DNA from: Microbacterium excoecariae
GTDB taxonomy: Bacteria > Actinomycetota > Actinomycetes > Actinomycetales > Microbacteriaceae
Reading direction: 5' to 3'
DNA length: 64,000 bases
Assembly: GCF_011326725.1 (NCBI RefSeq)
Contig: NZ_JAANCO010000001.1
Location: 124,001 to 188,000 of the forward strand
A program made the translations under genes and the position numbers. The notes under the pieces were generated by a model. It was not told the origin of the DNA and did not search any database. It worked only from the letters and a program-made list of their open reading frames with translations. This document shows, piece by piece, positions 9,636 to 17,209 of this stretch. How positions within the stretch are numbered: position 1 is the stretch's first letter; each line of letters starts with the position of its first letter.

Positions 9636-9657
9636 GTTCACCGTCCGTTCACGCGCG
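9636..9657 (+). promoter_or_regulatory. PHO box (PhoP-type 11-bp direct repeats)
   Basis: Two adjacent 11-base units, GTTCACCGTCC and GTTCACGCGCG, match the actinobacterial PHO box, in which direct repeats beginning GTTCAC bind PhoP. The site ends about 40 bp before the start of a PhoX-type phosphatase, as expected for a phosphate-starvation promoter. Assignment rests on motif plus context. Confidence 0.65.
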
Positions 9658-9696
9658 GCCGGGGCGGAGGCCACCTTCGGGGGCGAGCGTGGACGC

Positions 9697-11796
9697 ATGA
9701 CCGACACGATCCCCTCGCCCACCGACGGCCGCCGGCGCCCGCTGCTGAACCTGCTCATGACGGGCCGCACGCACGGCAAGCGCAGCGCCGTCACGTGCCT
9801 CTACAAGTGCGATAACGCGTGCTTCCACCCCGCGCCCAACACGTCGGACAACGGCTACTTCCGCGACATCGCGGGCGCCGCGCTCAGCCGACGCGCCGTG
9901 CTCGCGGGCGGCGCCGCGGCGGCCGCGGCGGTCGTCAACGGGTCCTCGCTCACGGGCGGATCCCCCGCGCAGGCCACGACGGCGCAGGTCCTCGGGCGCG
10001 GCAAGGGCGCCGCGTTCGGCTTCACGCCGATCGCGCCGGTGCCGAACACGGTCGATGCCGTGACGATCCCGGACGGGTTCACCTGGACGCCGGTGATCCG
10101 CTGGGGCGACCCGCTGTTCGACGCCGCCGACGCGTTCGACCCCGCGCACCAGACGGCCGCGAAGCAGGCCCGGCAGTTCGGCTACAACAACGACTACCTC
10201 GACATCATCGCGGAGCCGAACGGCAAGCGCGCCGTCCTCGCCGCGAACAACGAGTACACGAACGCGGGCATCATGTTCCCGCCGGCCGCCTCGGAGGAGG
10301 AGCGGCTCGAGCAGGTGCGCGTGACGAAGGCCGCGCACGGCTTCTCGGTCGTCGAGCTCGAGCGCGCGCACCGCGGCCAGCCCTGGAGCTACATCGTCGG
10401 CGCGCCCAAGAACCGCCGCATCACGGCGGACACGCCCATGGTGTTCGACGGGCCGGCCGCCGGATCCGACCTTCTGAAGACCGCCGACCACCCCGACGGC
10501 CGGACCGTGAACGGCACGTTCGGCAACTGCGCCGGCGGCACGACCCCCTGGGGCACGATCGTCTCGGGCGAGGAGAACTTCAACGGGTACTTCCGCGCCG
10601 ACGGCACGACCCCCGGCAACGCCCGCTACGGGATCACCGAGGGCGCGTCCTCGTACGGCTGGGAGGCGGTGGATCCGCGTTTCGACGCCCGCCAGAGCGG
10701 GTACGAGAACGAGCCGAACCGGTTCGGGTGGATCGTCGAGATCGACCCCGACAACCCCGACGAGGCGCCCGTTAAGCACACGGCGCTCGGGCGCATGAAG
10801 CACGAGGGCGCGAACGTCGTCATCGGCACGACGGGCCTCGTCGGCGCGTACATGGGCGACGACGAGCGCTTCGACTACCTCTACAAGTTCGTCTCGTCGG
10901 GCACCTTCCGGCCCGGGAACGGCAAGAAGGCGCGCGCGGCGAACAAGCAGCTGCTGAGCCACGGATCCCTCTACGTCGCGAAGTTCACGGGCGACTCGCC
11001 CGTCAGCGAGATCACGGGATCCGGCGCCCTGCCGAGCGACGGCGCGTTCGACGGCACGGGCGAGTGGCTGCCGATCGTCGTCGACGGCGAGAGCGTGGTC
11101 GCGGGCTTCACGACCGAGGAGGCGCTCGTCTACACCCGCCTCGCGGCCGACGCCGTGGGCGCCACGAAGATGGACCGCTGCGAGGACGTCGAGCCCAACC
11201 CGCGCACGGGCCGCGTGTACGTCGCGTGCACGAACAACTCGAACCGCGGCGTCGGGTCGAACGAGGGCGCGACCGAGCCCAACCCGCGCAACACGAACCG
11301 TGACGGCCACGTGATCGAGATCACGGAGGCGGGCGGCGACCTCACCTCGACGACGTTCGGGTGGAGCATCGTCATCCTCGCCGGCGACCCCGCGACGAAC
11401 CCGAACACCTACTTCGCGGGCTTCCCCGCCGAGAAGGTCTCGCCGATCTCGTGCCCCGACAACCTCGCGTTCGACTCCGCGGGCAACCTGTGGATCTCGA
11501 CCGACGGTCAGCCCTCGAGCATCGGCTACAACGACGGGCTCTTCCTCGTGCCGCTCGAGGGGGCCGAGCGGGGCCACGTGCAGCAGTTCCTCGCCGTCCC
11601 GCGCGACGCCGAGACCTGCGGCCCCGTCATCCACGACGCCGACGGCAGCGTGTTCGTCGCGGTGCAGCACCCGGGCGAGGACGGATCCTGGGGATCCCAG
11701 AACTCCTACTTCCCCGACTACGCCGCTCCCGGATCCCTCGCGGGCGGCGCGTGGGGCGGCCCGCGCCCCAGCGTGATTCAGGTCACGCGGGCGTAG
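9697..11796 (+). CDS. phoX: PhoX-family (DUF839) alkaline phosphatase, Tat-exported
   Basis: Predicted secreted phosphomonoesterase that releases phosphate from organic esters during phosphate starvation; 699 residues. The N-terminal region contains a twin-arginine signal (LSRRAVLAGGAAAAAAVV) about 65 residues in, behind a Cys-containing stretch CLYKCDNACFHPAPN typical of this family. The DUF839 body shows GNCAGGTTPWGT, SGEENFNGYF, GRVYVACTNN and SCPDNLAFDSAGNLW; PhoX enzymes use Ca2+/Fe cofactors and a beta-propeller. The PHO box upstream supports the role. It stands alone between pgm and a convergent permease. Confidence 0.92.
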   Translation: MTDTIPSPTDGRRRPLLNLLMTGRTHGKRSAVTCLYKCDNACFHPAPNTSDNGYFRDIAGAALSRRAVLAGGAAAAAAVVNGSSLTGGSPAQATTAQVLGRGKGAAFGFTPIAPVPNTVDAVTIPDGFTWTPVIRWGDPLFDAADAFDPAHQTAAKQARQFGYNNDYLDIIAEPNGKRAVLAANNEYTNAGIMFPPAASEEERLEQVRVTKAAHGFSVVELERAHRGQPWSYIVGAPKNRRITADTPMVFDGPAAGSDLLKTADHPDGRTVNGTFGNCAGGTTPWGTIVSGEENFNGYFRADGTTPGNARYGITEGASSYGWEAVDPRFDARQSGYENEPNRFGWIVEIDPDNPDEAPVKHTALGRMKHEGANVVIGTTGLVGAYMGDDERFDYLYKFVSSGTFRPGNGKKARAANKQLLSHGSLYVAKFTGDSPVSEITGSGALPSDGAFDGTGEWLPIVVDGESVVAGFTTEEALVYTRLAADAVGATKMDRCEDVEPNPRTGRVYVACTNNSNRGVGSNEGATEPNPRNTNRDGHVIEITEAGGDLTSTTFGWSIVILAGDPATNPNTYFAGFPAEKVSPISCPDNLAFDSAGNLWISTDGQPSSIGYNDGLFLVPLEGAERGHVQQFLAVPRDAETCGPVIHDADGSVFVAVQHPGEDGSWGSQNSYFPDYAAPGSLAGGAWGGPRPSVIQVTRA

Positions 11797-11807
11797 GCCC
11801 CGGCGCG

Positions 11808-11871
11808 AGTCCACAATTCTCCGGTAAGTCTCACCCGGATCCGGGTGAGACTTACCGGAGAATTGTGGACT
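11808..11871. repeat. Family A intergenic palindrome, copy 2
   Basis: A perfect 64-bp palindrome with two 32-base arms and the tip CCCGGATCCGGG. Arms begin AGTCCACAATTCTCCGG and continue TAAGTCTCACCCGGA. Relative to copy 1, CACATTT has become CACAATT and the tip has an extra C; both changes are mirrored in the opposite arm. It lies between the convergent phosphatase and permease genes. Confidence 0.95.
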
Positions 11872-11896
11872 TAGGGGCGAACGGGGGCGCCGCGCG

Positions 11897-13045
11897 CTAC
11901 GGGCGGGCCCAGCGGGCGGGGCGGCCCTCGCCGTCCCAGACCTGGATGATGCCCCACAGCACGGCGGTCAGCGGAACCGCGAGGACGGCGCCCAGAACAC
12001 CCGCCAGCAGCGTGCCGATCGTCAGCGCGATCAGGACGACGAGGCTGTGGAGCTTCAGCGCCCGGCCCATGAGGACGGGCTGGAGGAAGTTGCCCTCGAG
12101 CTGGTTCACGCCGACGACGATCGCGACGACGATGATGGCGGCGAGCAGGCCGTTGTTCATGAACCCGCCGTCCACAAGCGCGACGAGCGCCCCGAGGATC
12201 CCGGCGAGCGTCGCGCCCACGATCGGGATGAACGCGAGCAGGAACACGAGGAGCGTCAGCGGGAGCGCGAGGGGGATCTGCAGGATGGCGAGCCCCACGC
12301 CGATGCCGATCGCGTCGACCGCCGCGACCGCCGCCGTCCCGCGGACGTAGGCGCCGAGGGTGTCGACCGTCTTGGATCCGACCCGCTGCATGCGGGCCTC
12401 CCACTCGCCCTCAAAGGGGCGCAGGACGAATCCCCACAGCAGCGGCCCGTCCTTGAGGAAGAAGAACAGCACGACGGCCATGAGCACGAGGCCCGTGATG
12501 AAGGTGGCCACGGCGCTCACGCCGGCGACCGCGCCGCTGCCGACGCTCGAGCCGAACTGCGCACTCGTCGCGAAGTCCTGGAGCGTGGCCCACCACTCGT
12601 TCAGCTGCGCCTGATCCGGCGCGTACGGCAGCGTATTGACCCACTCGATGACCTGATCGATGCCGCTCACGGCGCTCTGATAGAGGTCGTCCCACTGCGC
12701 GGCGACGGCGCGGACCATCGCCCACCCGATGCCGCCGATGACCCCGATGATCGCGAGGAGGAGGATCACGGTCGCGAGCACCGACGGCATGCGCGCGCGC
12801 AGCCACTTCATCACCGGCTCGAACGCCGACGCGAGGATCAGCGCGAGGAGCACCGGGATGACGACGACCGTGATCTGGCGCATGCCCCAGATGACGCCGA
12901 CGGCGAGCACGACGACCGCGATGATCTGGATCGCGCGCGTCGCGAGGATCCCCATGCCGTCGCGCCAGGCCCCGCGCGCGGGCGCGGTGGGCGCGGGAAC
13001 GGGGTCGGGTGCGTGTCGTGCGGGCGTGCGGCGTCCAAAGAACAT
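11897..13045 (-). CDS. AI-2E / PerM-family membrane protein
   Basis: Polytopic inner-membrane protein of the AI-2E transporter (PerM/YdiK) family, 382 residues with about eight hydrophobic segments. Family features include the paired N-terminal helices (IQIIAVVVLAVGVIWGMRQITVVVIPVLLALI interval), the extracellular amphipathic region after residue 110, and the conserved FIPIVGATLAGILGA segment near the C-terminal third. Members have been linked to autoinducer-2 or ion export; substrate cannot be inferred here. The ATG at 13045 was chosen because GGGGGAG lies six bases upstream; a longer in-frame extension lacks these signals. Confidence 0.88.
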   Translation of the reverse strand: MFFGRRTPARHAPDPVPAPTAPARGAWRDGMGILATRAIQIIAVVVLAVGVIWGMRQITVVVIPVLLALILASAFEPVMKWLRARMPSVLATVILLLAIIGVIGGIGWAMVRAVAAQWDDLYQSAVSGIDQVIEWVNTLPYAPDQAQLNEWWATLQDFATSAQFGSSVGSGAVAGVSAVATFITGLVLMAVVLFFFLKDGPLLWGFVLRPFEGEWEARMQRVGSKTVDTLGAYVRGTAAVAAVDAIGIGVGLAILQIPLALPLTLLVFLLAFIPIVGATLAGILGALVALVDGGFMNNGLLAAIIVVAIVVGVNQLEGNFLQPVLMGRALKLHSLVVLIALTIGTLLAGVLGAVLAVPLTAVLWGIIQVWDGEGRPARWARP

Positions 13046-13109
13046 GGATCTCCCCCTTGTCGTTGCGCCCATCCTGCCGCAGGAACCCCGGAATGTCGCG
13101 CGGCGCGCG

Positions 13110-14129
13110 TCACGCGCCGACGGTGGAGGCCCGCACCTCGAGCGCGGGGGGAAAGACAATCGCCTCGGGCGCAACGCGGGGGTCGCGGATCCGCTCCAGG
13201 AGCAGCTCGCCCGCCCGGCGCCCCATCTCGACCGCGGGCTGCCGCACCGACGTCAGCGGCACCGCCGCGACGGTCGCGAGCGGCGTGTCGTCGTAGCCCA
13301 CGACCGCGACGTCTTCGGGGACGCGCACGCCGCCGTCGAGGAGCGCGCGCACGACGCCCATCGCGAGGTGGTCGTTCGAACAGAAGATCGCGTCGGGGCG
13401 GTCGCGCGGATCCCACCCCGCGACCTGGGCGCCGAACTCCGCGCCGGAGAGCGGATCCGTGCGCGGGAGGCGGGTGGCCGCGAGATCGAGCCCCGCCGAG
13501 CGCACGACCCGGCGCGCGCCCTCCGCGCGATCCCGGACCTGCGGAAGCTCGTCGCGCGAGCCCAGGAACAGGAGGCGCCGGCGCCCGAGCGCGAGGAGGT
13601 GCTCGGCGACGAGGGTGCCCCCGGCAACGTTGTCGAAGGACGCGGAGGCGAGCTGCCCGCCCGCGTCGATGCCGTCAACGAGCACGACGGGGATCCCCCG
13701 CCCCCGCAGGCGCGCGGCGGCGGCGTGCGGGTCGCTGAACGGGGCGACGAGCGCGCCCTCGACCTGCACGCTCTCGAACAGCCCCAGGTGGTCCCGCTCC
13801 TGCGCGGCGTCGTCGTCGCTGTTGCCCGCGAGCACTCGCATCCCCGCGCGGGACGCGGCATCCTCCGCGCCCGCGATGAGGGATCCGAAGAACGGGTTCG
13901 AGATGTTGATCACGGTCATCCCGATGAGGCCGCTCCGCCCCGCGCGGAGCTGGCGGGCGGCGGGCATCGGCGCGTACCCGAGCGTCGCGACCGACGCGGT
14001 CACGCGCTGCCGGAGCGCGTCGCTGACCTGCTCCGGGCGGTTGAGCGCGTTCGAGACCGACGCGATCGAGACGCCCGCGTGCTCGGCGACGTCGCGGATC
14101 CCGACCCGCTTGGTCATTCCCCCCTGCAT
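13110..14129 (-). CDS. LacI-family transcriptional regulator (acetylesterase/yes-like locus)
   Basis: DNA-binding repressor of 339 residues: an N-terminal LacI helix-turn-helix (VGIRDVAEHAGVSIASVSNALN), hinge AARQLRAG and a periplasmic-binding-like sugar sensor (VINISNPFFGSLIAGAEDAA, CSNDHLAMGV, VVGYDDTPLA). It begins 2 bp after the acetylesterase stop and is co-transcribed. Closely similar in layout to the rhamnose-cluster regulator at 59373. I infer that it binds the GGCAAGCGCTTTCCC operators found four times within 14.9-21 kb. The start at 14129 follows GGTGAG; an in-frame ATG at 14117 is the alternative. Confidence 0.9.
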   Translation of the reverse strand: MQGGMTKRVGIRDVAEHAGVSIASVSNALNRPEQVSDALRQRVTASVATLGYAPMPAARQLRAGRSGLIGMTVINISNPFFGSLIAGAEDAASRAGMRVLAGNSDDDAAQERDHLGLFESVQVEGALVAPFSDPHAAAARLRGRGIPVVLVDGIDAGGQLASASFDNVAGGTLVAEHLLALGRRRLLFLGSRDELPQVRDRAEGARRVVRSAGLDLAATRLPRTDPLSGAEFGAQVAGWDPRDRPDAIFCSNDHLAMGVVRALLDGGVRVPEDVAVVGYDDTPLATVAAVPLTSVRQPAVEMGRRAGELLLERIRDPRVAPEAIVFPPALEVRASTVGA

Positions 14130-14131
14130 AC

Positions 14132-14800
14132 TCAGCTCACCAGCGAGCTTCCGCGCGCGGGGGCGTCCCCGTCGAGGCGGCGGATCGCGCGCAGCTGCCG
14201 CCCGACGTAGGCCGCGATGCGGCGAGCGCCGCGCTCGTGGAAGTGGGTGTCGTCGGCGAGGCCGTCGGGCCAGTGCGGGTGCTCGCCGGGCGAGAAGTGG
14301 CTGAACAGGCCCACGGATCCGTCGGGCCCGGCGTCCTCGTACAGCCAGGTCGTGAACGCGGTGAGGTCGATGAGGGGCGCGTCGAGCTCGGCCGCGAGGT
14401 CGCGGACGGCGTTGGGGTAGTCGCCGTGCGTGGGCGTGACGCGGTCGCCGTCGAACCAGCGGCGCTCGCACGAGGTGCACAGCACGGCGGTCGCGCCGCG
14501 CTCCCGCGCCTCGCGCACCATGCCGGCCAGGCGCTCGCGGTACCCGCCGCGGGACGCGAGCGCGGGATCCTTCTGGTCGTTGTGGCCGAACTGGATCACG
14601 ACCGTGTCACCCGCGCGCACCTCGTCGATCAGGCGCGGCCAGGCGTCCTCAGAAAACGTCGCCGTCGTGGCGCCGCCGAAGGCGAGGTTCCGGACGGGAT
14701 CCGGCACGTGGGGCGCGAGGTGCGCGCCCCATCCGGACATGGGCTGCTCCTCGGGCGGGCAGGCCGCGACCGTGGAGTCGCCGGCCAGCTGATAGGTCAT
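14132..14800 (-). CDS. SGNH-family rhamnogalacturonan acetylesterase-like protein
   Basis: Predicted serine esterase removing acetyl groups from pectic oligosaccharides, 222 residues without a signal peptide, so probably cytosolic. SGNH blocks are GDST at residues 7-10 (Ser), the Gly in NLAFGGA, FGHND (Asn) and DDTHFHERGA near the C terminus (Asp/His). This layout matches RhgT/YesT, which in Bacillus sits with YesL, an ABC importer and the GH42 enzyme YesZ, all represented downstream here. GAGG lies six bases before the ATG. A close alternative is another carbohydrate acetylesterase. Confidence 0.85.
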   Translation of the reverse strand: MTYQLAGDSTVAACPPEEQPMSGWGAHLAPHVPDPVRNLAFGGATTATFSEDAWPRLIDEVRAGDTVVIQFGHNDQKDPALASRGGYRERLAGMVREARERGATAVLCTSCERRWFDGDRVTPTHGDYPNAVRDLAAELDAPLIDLTAFTTWLYEDAGPDGSVGLFSHFSPGEHPHWPDGLADDTHFHERGARRIAAYVGRQLRAIRRLDGDAPARGSSLVS

Positions 14801-14845
14801 GGTGGGCCTCGTTGTGGGTGGTCTCGTCGTTGAGGTGCGCCCCGC

Positions 14846-14910
14846 ATGTCCACATTTCTCCGGTAAGTCTCACCGGATTCCGGTGAGACTTACCGGAGAA
14901 ATGTGGACAT
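14846..14910. repeat. Family A intergenic palindrome, copy 3
   Basis: A perfect 65-bp palindrome, arms of 32 bases around a central T, with arms ATGTCCACATTTCTCCGG then TAAGTCTCACCGGA. It lies between the divergently transcribed acetylesterase and ABC exporter, so it cannot simply be a transcription terminator for a flanking gene. Confidence 0.95.
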
Positions 14911-14915
14911 AGGGG

Positions 14916-14941
14916 CCGTTCCCTCGACGGTGAGGGAACGG
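14916..14941 (+). promoter_or_regulatory. Inverted repeat covering the exporter ribosome site
   Basis: CCGTTCCCTC (14916-14925) and GAGGGAACGG (14932-14941) form a perfect 10-bp inverted repeat with a six-base loop, ending one base before the ATG at 14943. The right arm contains the GAGG ribosome site, so the hairpin could hide it in the mRNA; alternatively it is a protein operator. Confidence 0.65.
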
Positions 14942-14942
14942 C

Positions 14943-16724
14943 ATGATGGACATCATGCCTCAGCAAGCGCTTTCCCACACCTCGACGCGCGTGGATGGCC
15001 GAAGACCCACCCGCACGATCCTCCGCCTCCTCGCGCGCCGGCCCGGCCGCATGACGCTCGCGATCCTCGCGTTCACGCTCAAGGAGATCCCCCTCTGGGC
15101 GATGCCCGTGATCACGGCGGCGATCGTCGACATCGTCGCCGCGGGCGGGCAACTCTCGGCCGTGTGGTGGTGGTTCGCGCTCGCCGCCGCCCTGCTCCTG
15201 CAGAACTACCCCAACCACCTCGTGTACACGCGGATGTTCATGACCGTCGTCCGCGACACCGGCGCCGACCTCCGCAACGCGCTCGCCGACCGCCTCCAGA
15301 GCCTCTCGATCGGCTATCACTCGCGCATGAGCGCCTCGATCCTGCAGACGAAGGTCGTTCGCGACGTCGAGAACATCGAGCTCATGCTGCAGCAGGTCAC
15401 GCACCCGCTGCTCTCGGCCACGATGGTGCTCGTCGGCGCGCTCGCGATGACGGCGATCAAGGTTCCCGAGTTCCTCCCCGTCTACCTCCTCGCCGTCCCG
15501 CTCGCGATCGGGATCCGCTGGTTCTCTGCCCGCCGCTCCCGCGTGCACAACGAGGCGTTCCGCCGGGAGATGGAGGGCTTCGCCGCCCGCGTCGGCGAGA
15601 TGGCGTCGCTCATCCCCATCACGCGCGCGCACGGACTCGAGCGCACGGCCGTCTCGCGCGTCGCGACGAGCGCCGACGAGGTCCGCCGCGCGGGCATGGT
15701 GCTCGACATGCTCAACGGGCGGATCGCCTCGATGTCGTGGGTCGCGATGCAGATGCTCGGCGCGTTCTGCCTCGTGCTCGCCGCCACGTTCTCGCTCACG
15801 GGGATCCTCCCCATCACCCCGGGCGAGGTCGTCATGCTTTCGGCGTACTTCACGCTCCTCACGCAGGGCCTGACGCAGATCCTCATGCTCATCCCCGTCG
15901 CCACGCGCGGCGTCGAGTCGGTCCGCTCGATCGCGGAGGTACTCGAGGAGCCCGACCTCGAGGAGAACGACGGCCGGGCCGAGGTCGCCGCCGTCGCGGG
16001 CGACGTCGCGCTCGACCGCGTGAGCCACACGTACCCCGACGCCGAGACCCCCGCGCTCGACGACGTCAGCCTCGACATCCGCGCGGGCGAGACGGTCGCG
16101 TTCGTCGGGTCCAGCGGATCCGGCAAGTCAACCCTCCTGAACCTCGTGCTCGGCTTCGTCCGCCCCACCTCGGGGCGCCTCCTGATCGACGGCGTCGACG
16201 CGCACGGCCTCGACATGCGCACGGTGCGCCGGTTCGTCTCGGTCGTGCCGCAGGAGTCGGTGCTGTTCGAGGGCTCCGTCCGCGACAACGTCACCTACGG
16301 GCTCGAGGGCATCTCCGACGAGCGCGTCCGCCGGGCGCTCGAGGACGCGAACGCGTGGGAGTTCGTCGCGCAGCAGCCCCACGGCTGGGACACCGTCGTC
16401 GGCGAGCGCGGGGCGCGCCTGTCGGGCGGGCAGAGACAGCGGATCGCGATCGCGCGGGCCCTCGTCAGGGATCCGCGGATCCTGCTCCTCGACGAGGCCA
16501 CGAGCGCCCTGGATCCGTCGTCGGAGACCCTCGTGAAGGAGGCGCTGGAGCGGCTGATGCGCGGGCGGACGACGCTCGTGGTCGCGCACCGCCTCTCGAC
16601 GATCCGCCGCGCCGATCGGATCGTCGTGCTCGAGCGCGGCCGCGTCGTGGAGGTGGGATCCCACGCGGACCTCGTCGCCCGCGACGGGCGCTACGCCGAC
16701 CTCCACCGCACGCAGGCGGGGTAG
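14943..16724 (+). CDS. ABC exporter, fused permease-ATPase
   Basis: Half-size ABC exporter of 593 residues, expected to act as a dimer. Six membrane helices span residues 30-320 and the ATPase follows: Walker A SSGSGKST, Q-loop VVPQESVLFEG, signature LSGGQRQR, Walker B ILLLDEATSALD and switch His in VVAHRLSTI. Exported substrate is unknown. A LacI-type operator lies inside the first codons and an inverted repeat covers the ribosome site, so it is probably under the same sugar regulator as the downstream locus despite being an exporter. Start options at 14943, 14946 and 14955 differ by four residues. Confidence 0.93.
   Translation: MMDIMPQQALSHTSTRVDGRRPTRTILRLLARRPGRMTLAILAFTLKEIPLWAMPVITAAIVDIVAAGGQLSAVWWWFALAAALLLQNYPNHLVYTRMFMTVVRDTGADLRNALADRLQSLSIGYHSRMSASILQTKVVRDVENIELMLQQVTHPLLSATMVLVGALAMTAIKVPEFLPVYLLAVPLAIGIRWFSARRSRVHNEAFRREMEGFAARVGEMASLIPITRAHGLERTAVSRVATSADEVRRAGMVLDMLNGRIASMSWVAMQMLGAFCLVLAATFSLTGILPITPGEVVMLSAYFTLLTQGLTQILMLIPVATRGVESVRSIAEVLEEPDLEENDGRAEVAAVAGDVALDRVSHTYPDAETPALDDVSLDIRAGETVAFVGSSGSGKSTLLNLVLGFVRPTSGRLLIDGVDAHGLDMRTVRRFVSVVPQESVLFEGSVRDNVTYGLEGISDERVRRALEDANAWEFVAQQPHGWDTVVGERGARLSGGQRQRIAIARALVRDPRILLLDEATSALDPSSETLVKEALERLMRGRTTLVVAHRLSTIRRADRIVVLERGRVVEVGSHADLVARDGRYADLHRTQAG
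14962..14976 (+). promoter_or_regulatory. LacI-type operator, AAGCGCTT class, site 1
   Basis: AGCAAGCGCTTTCCC, nearly identical to the sites at 17172, 19505 and 20948. This copy lies within codons 7-12 of the exporter gene, where a bound repressor could block elongation or the start of transcription. Confidence 0.65.
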
Positions 16725-16726
16725 GC

Positions 16727-16783
16727 GGGGGCGGGGCTCCGGGGGCGGCCTGCTCCGGGGGCGGCCGCGGGGGCGGGCGGGGG
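16727..16783 (+). other. G-rich tract with G-quadruplex potential
   Basis: Immediately after the exporter stop codon, seven runs of three to five G lie within 57 bases (16727-31, 33-36, 41-45, 57-61, 69-73, 75-77, 79-83) on the coding strand. The loops are 1, 4, 11, 7, 1 and 1 bases. Such a tract could fold into a quadruplex in the mRNA or DNA. Confidence 0.55.
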
Positions 16784-16790
16784 CGACCCA

Positions 16791-16878
16791 CCAACACAAC
16801 GCAGTCAATGTTCGGCCGCCCACCCCGCGATCGGCATGACCTCGTCGCCGGGGCCCAGAATTGACTGCGTTGTGTTGG
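16791..16878. repeat. Family B repeat, copy 1
   Basis: An 88-bp element with perfect 19-base inverted ends, CCAACACAACGCAGTCAAT at the left and its complement at the right, around a GC-rich core of about 50 bases. Other copies are near 19326, 54334, 54487 and 59202. It lies between the exporter and a small reverse-strand open frame. Confidence 0.92.
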
Positions 16879-16895
16879 GGCAACGTGCCCCGTCC

Positions 16896-16988
16896 TCACG
16901 CGGGGTCGCCGACGAGCGGCTCGAGCGCGATCGCCAGCACCACCGCGATGAGCGGGAGCGCCGCCACCGCCTGCAGGATTCCGTCCAT
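16896..16988 (-). CDS. Putative 30-residue single-pass membrane peptide
   Basis: A small open frame encoding MDGILQAVAALPLIAVVLAI and ten more residues (ALEPLVGDPA). Residues 5-24 are uniformly hydrophobic, fitting one membrane helix. A near-consensus ribosome site AGGAGGT lies seven bases before the ATG, one of the best in the window, which is the main reason to call it a gene. It matches no family I recognise; size and composition recall small subunits such as KdpF, but no kdp genes are nearby. A family B hairpin element lies just beyond the stop and may end the transcript. Confidence 0.5.
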   Translation of the reverse strand: MDGILQAVAALPLIAVVLAIALEPLVGDPA

Positions 16989-17171
16989 CGTCCTCACCTC
17001 CTCTCGCGCCTGATGTGCCTCCCATGTCACCCGCCGCGGTGATGACGGCGGCCTGCGGATCCTCGGATCCGCCGGGGGATCTCCTGTCCAGGCCCCAGCG
17101 CGGGCCCAGGATCCGCTGAACGATGTCGCCGCCCGGGGCTAGCCTGGTCGCGCCGGACCGCGTAGGGTGTC

Positions 17172-17186
17172 GGCAAGCGCTTTCCC
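17172..17186 (+). promoter_or_regulatory. LacI-type operator, AAGCGCTT class, site 2
   Basis: GGCAAGCGCTTTCCC, 23 bp before the start of the Gfo/Idh/MocA gene and just upstream of its AAAGGAG ribosome site. A TAGGGT sequence at 17164 could be the -10 box, which would put the operator near the transcription start. Confidence 0.75.
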
Positions 17187-17209
17187 ACGCGCTCGAGCAA
17201 AGGAGCCCC

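Noticed and set aside
14846..14910. Family A palindromes as Rho-independent terminators
   Set aside because: This copy lies between divergent genes and none of the copies has a T-run, so termination cannot be their general role.
16836..17042. 68-codon forward open frame starting inside family B copy 1
   Set aside because: It has no ribosome site and begins inside a repeat; the opposite strand carries a better-supported small frame.
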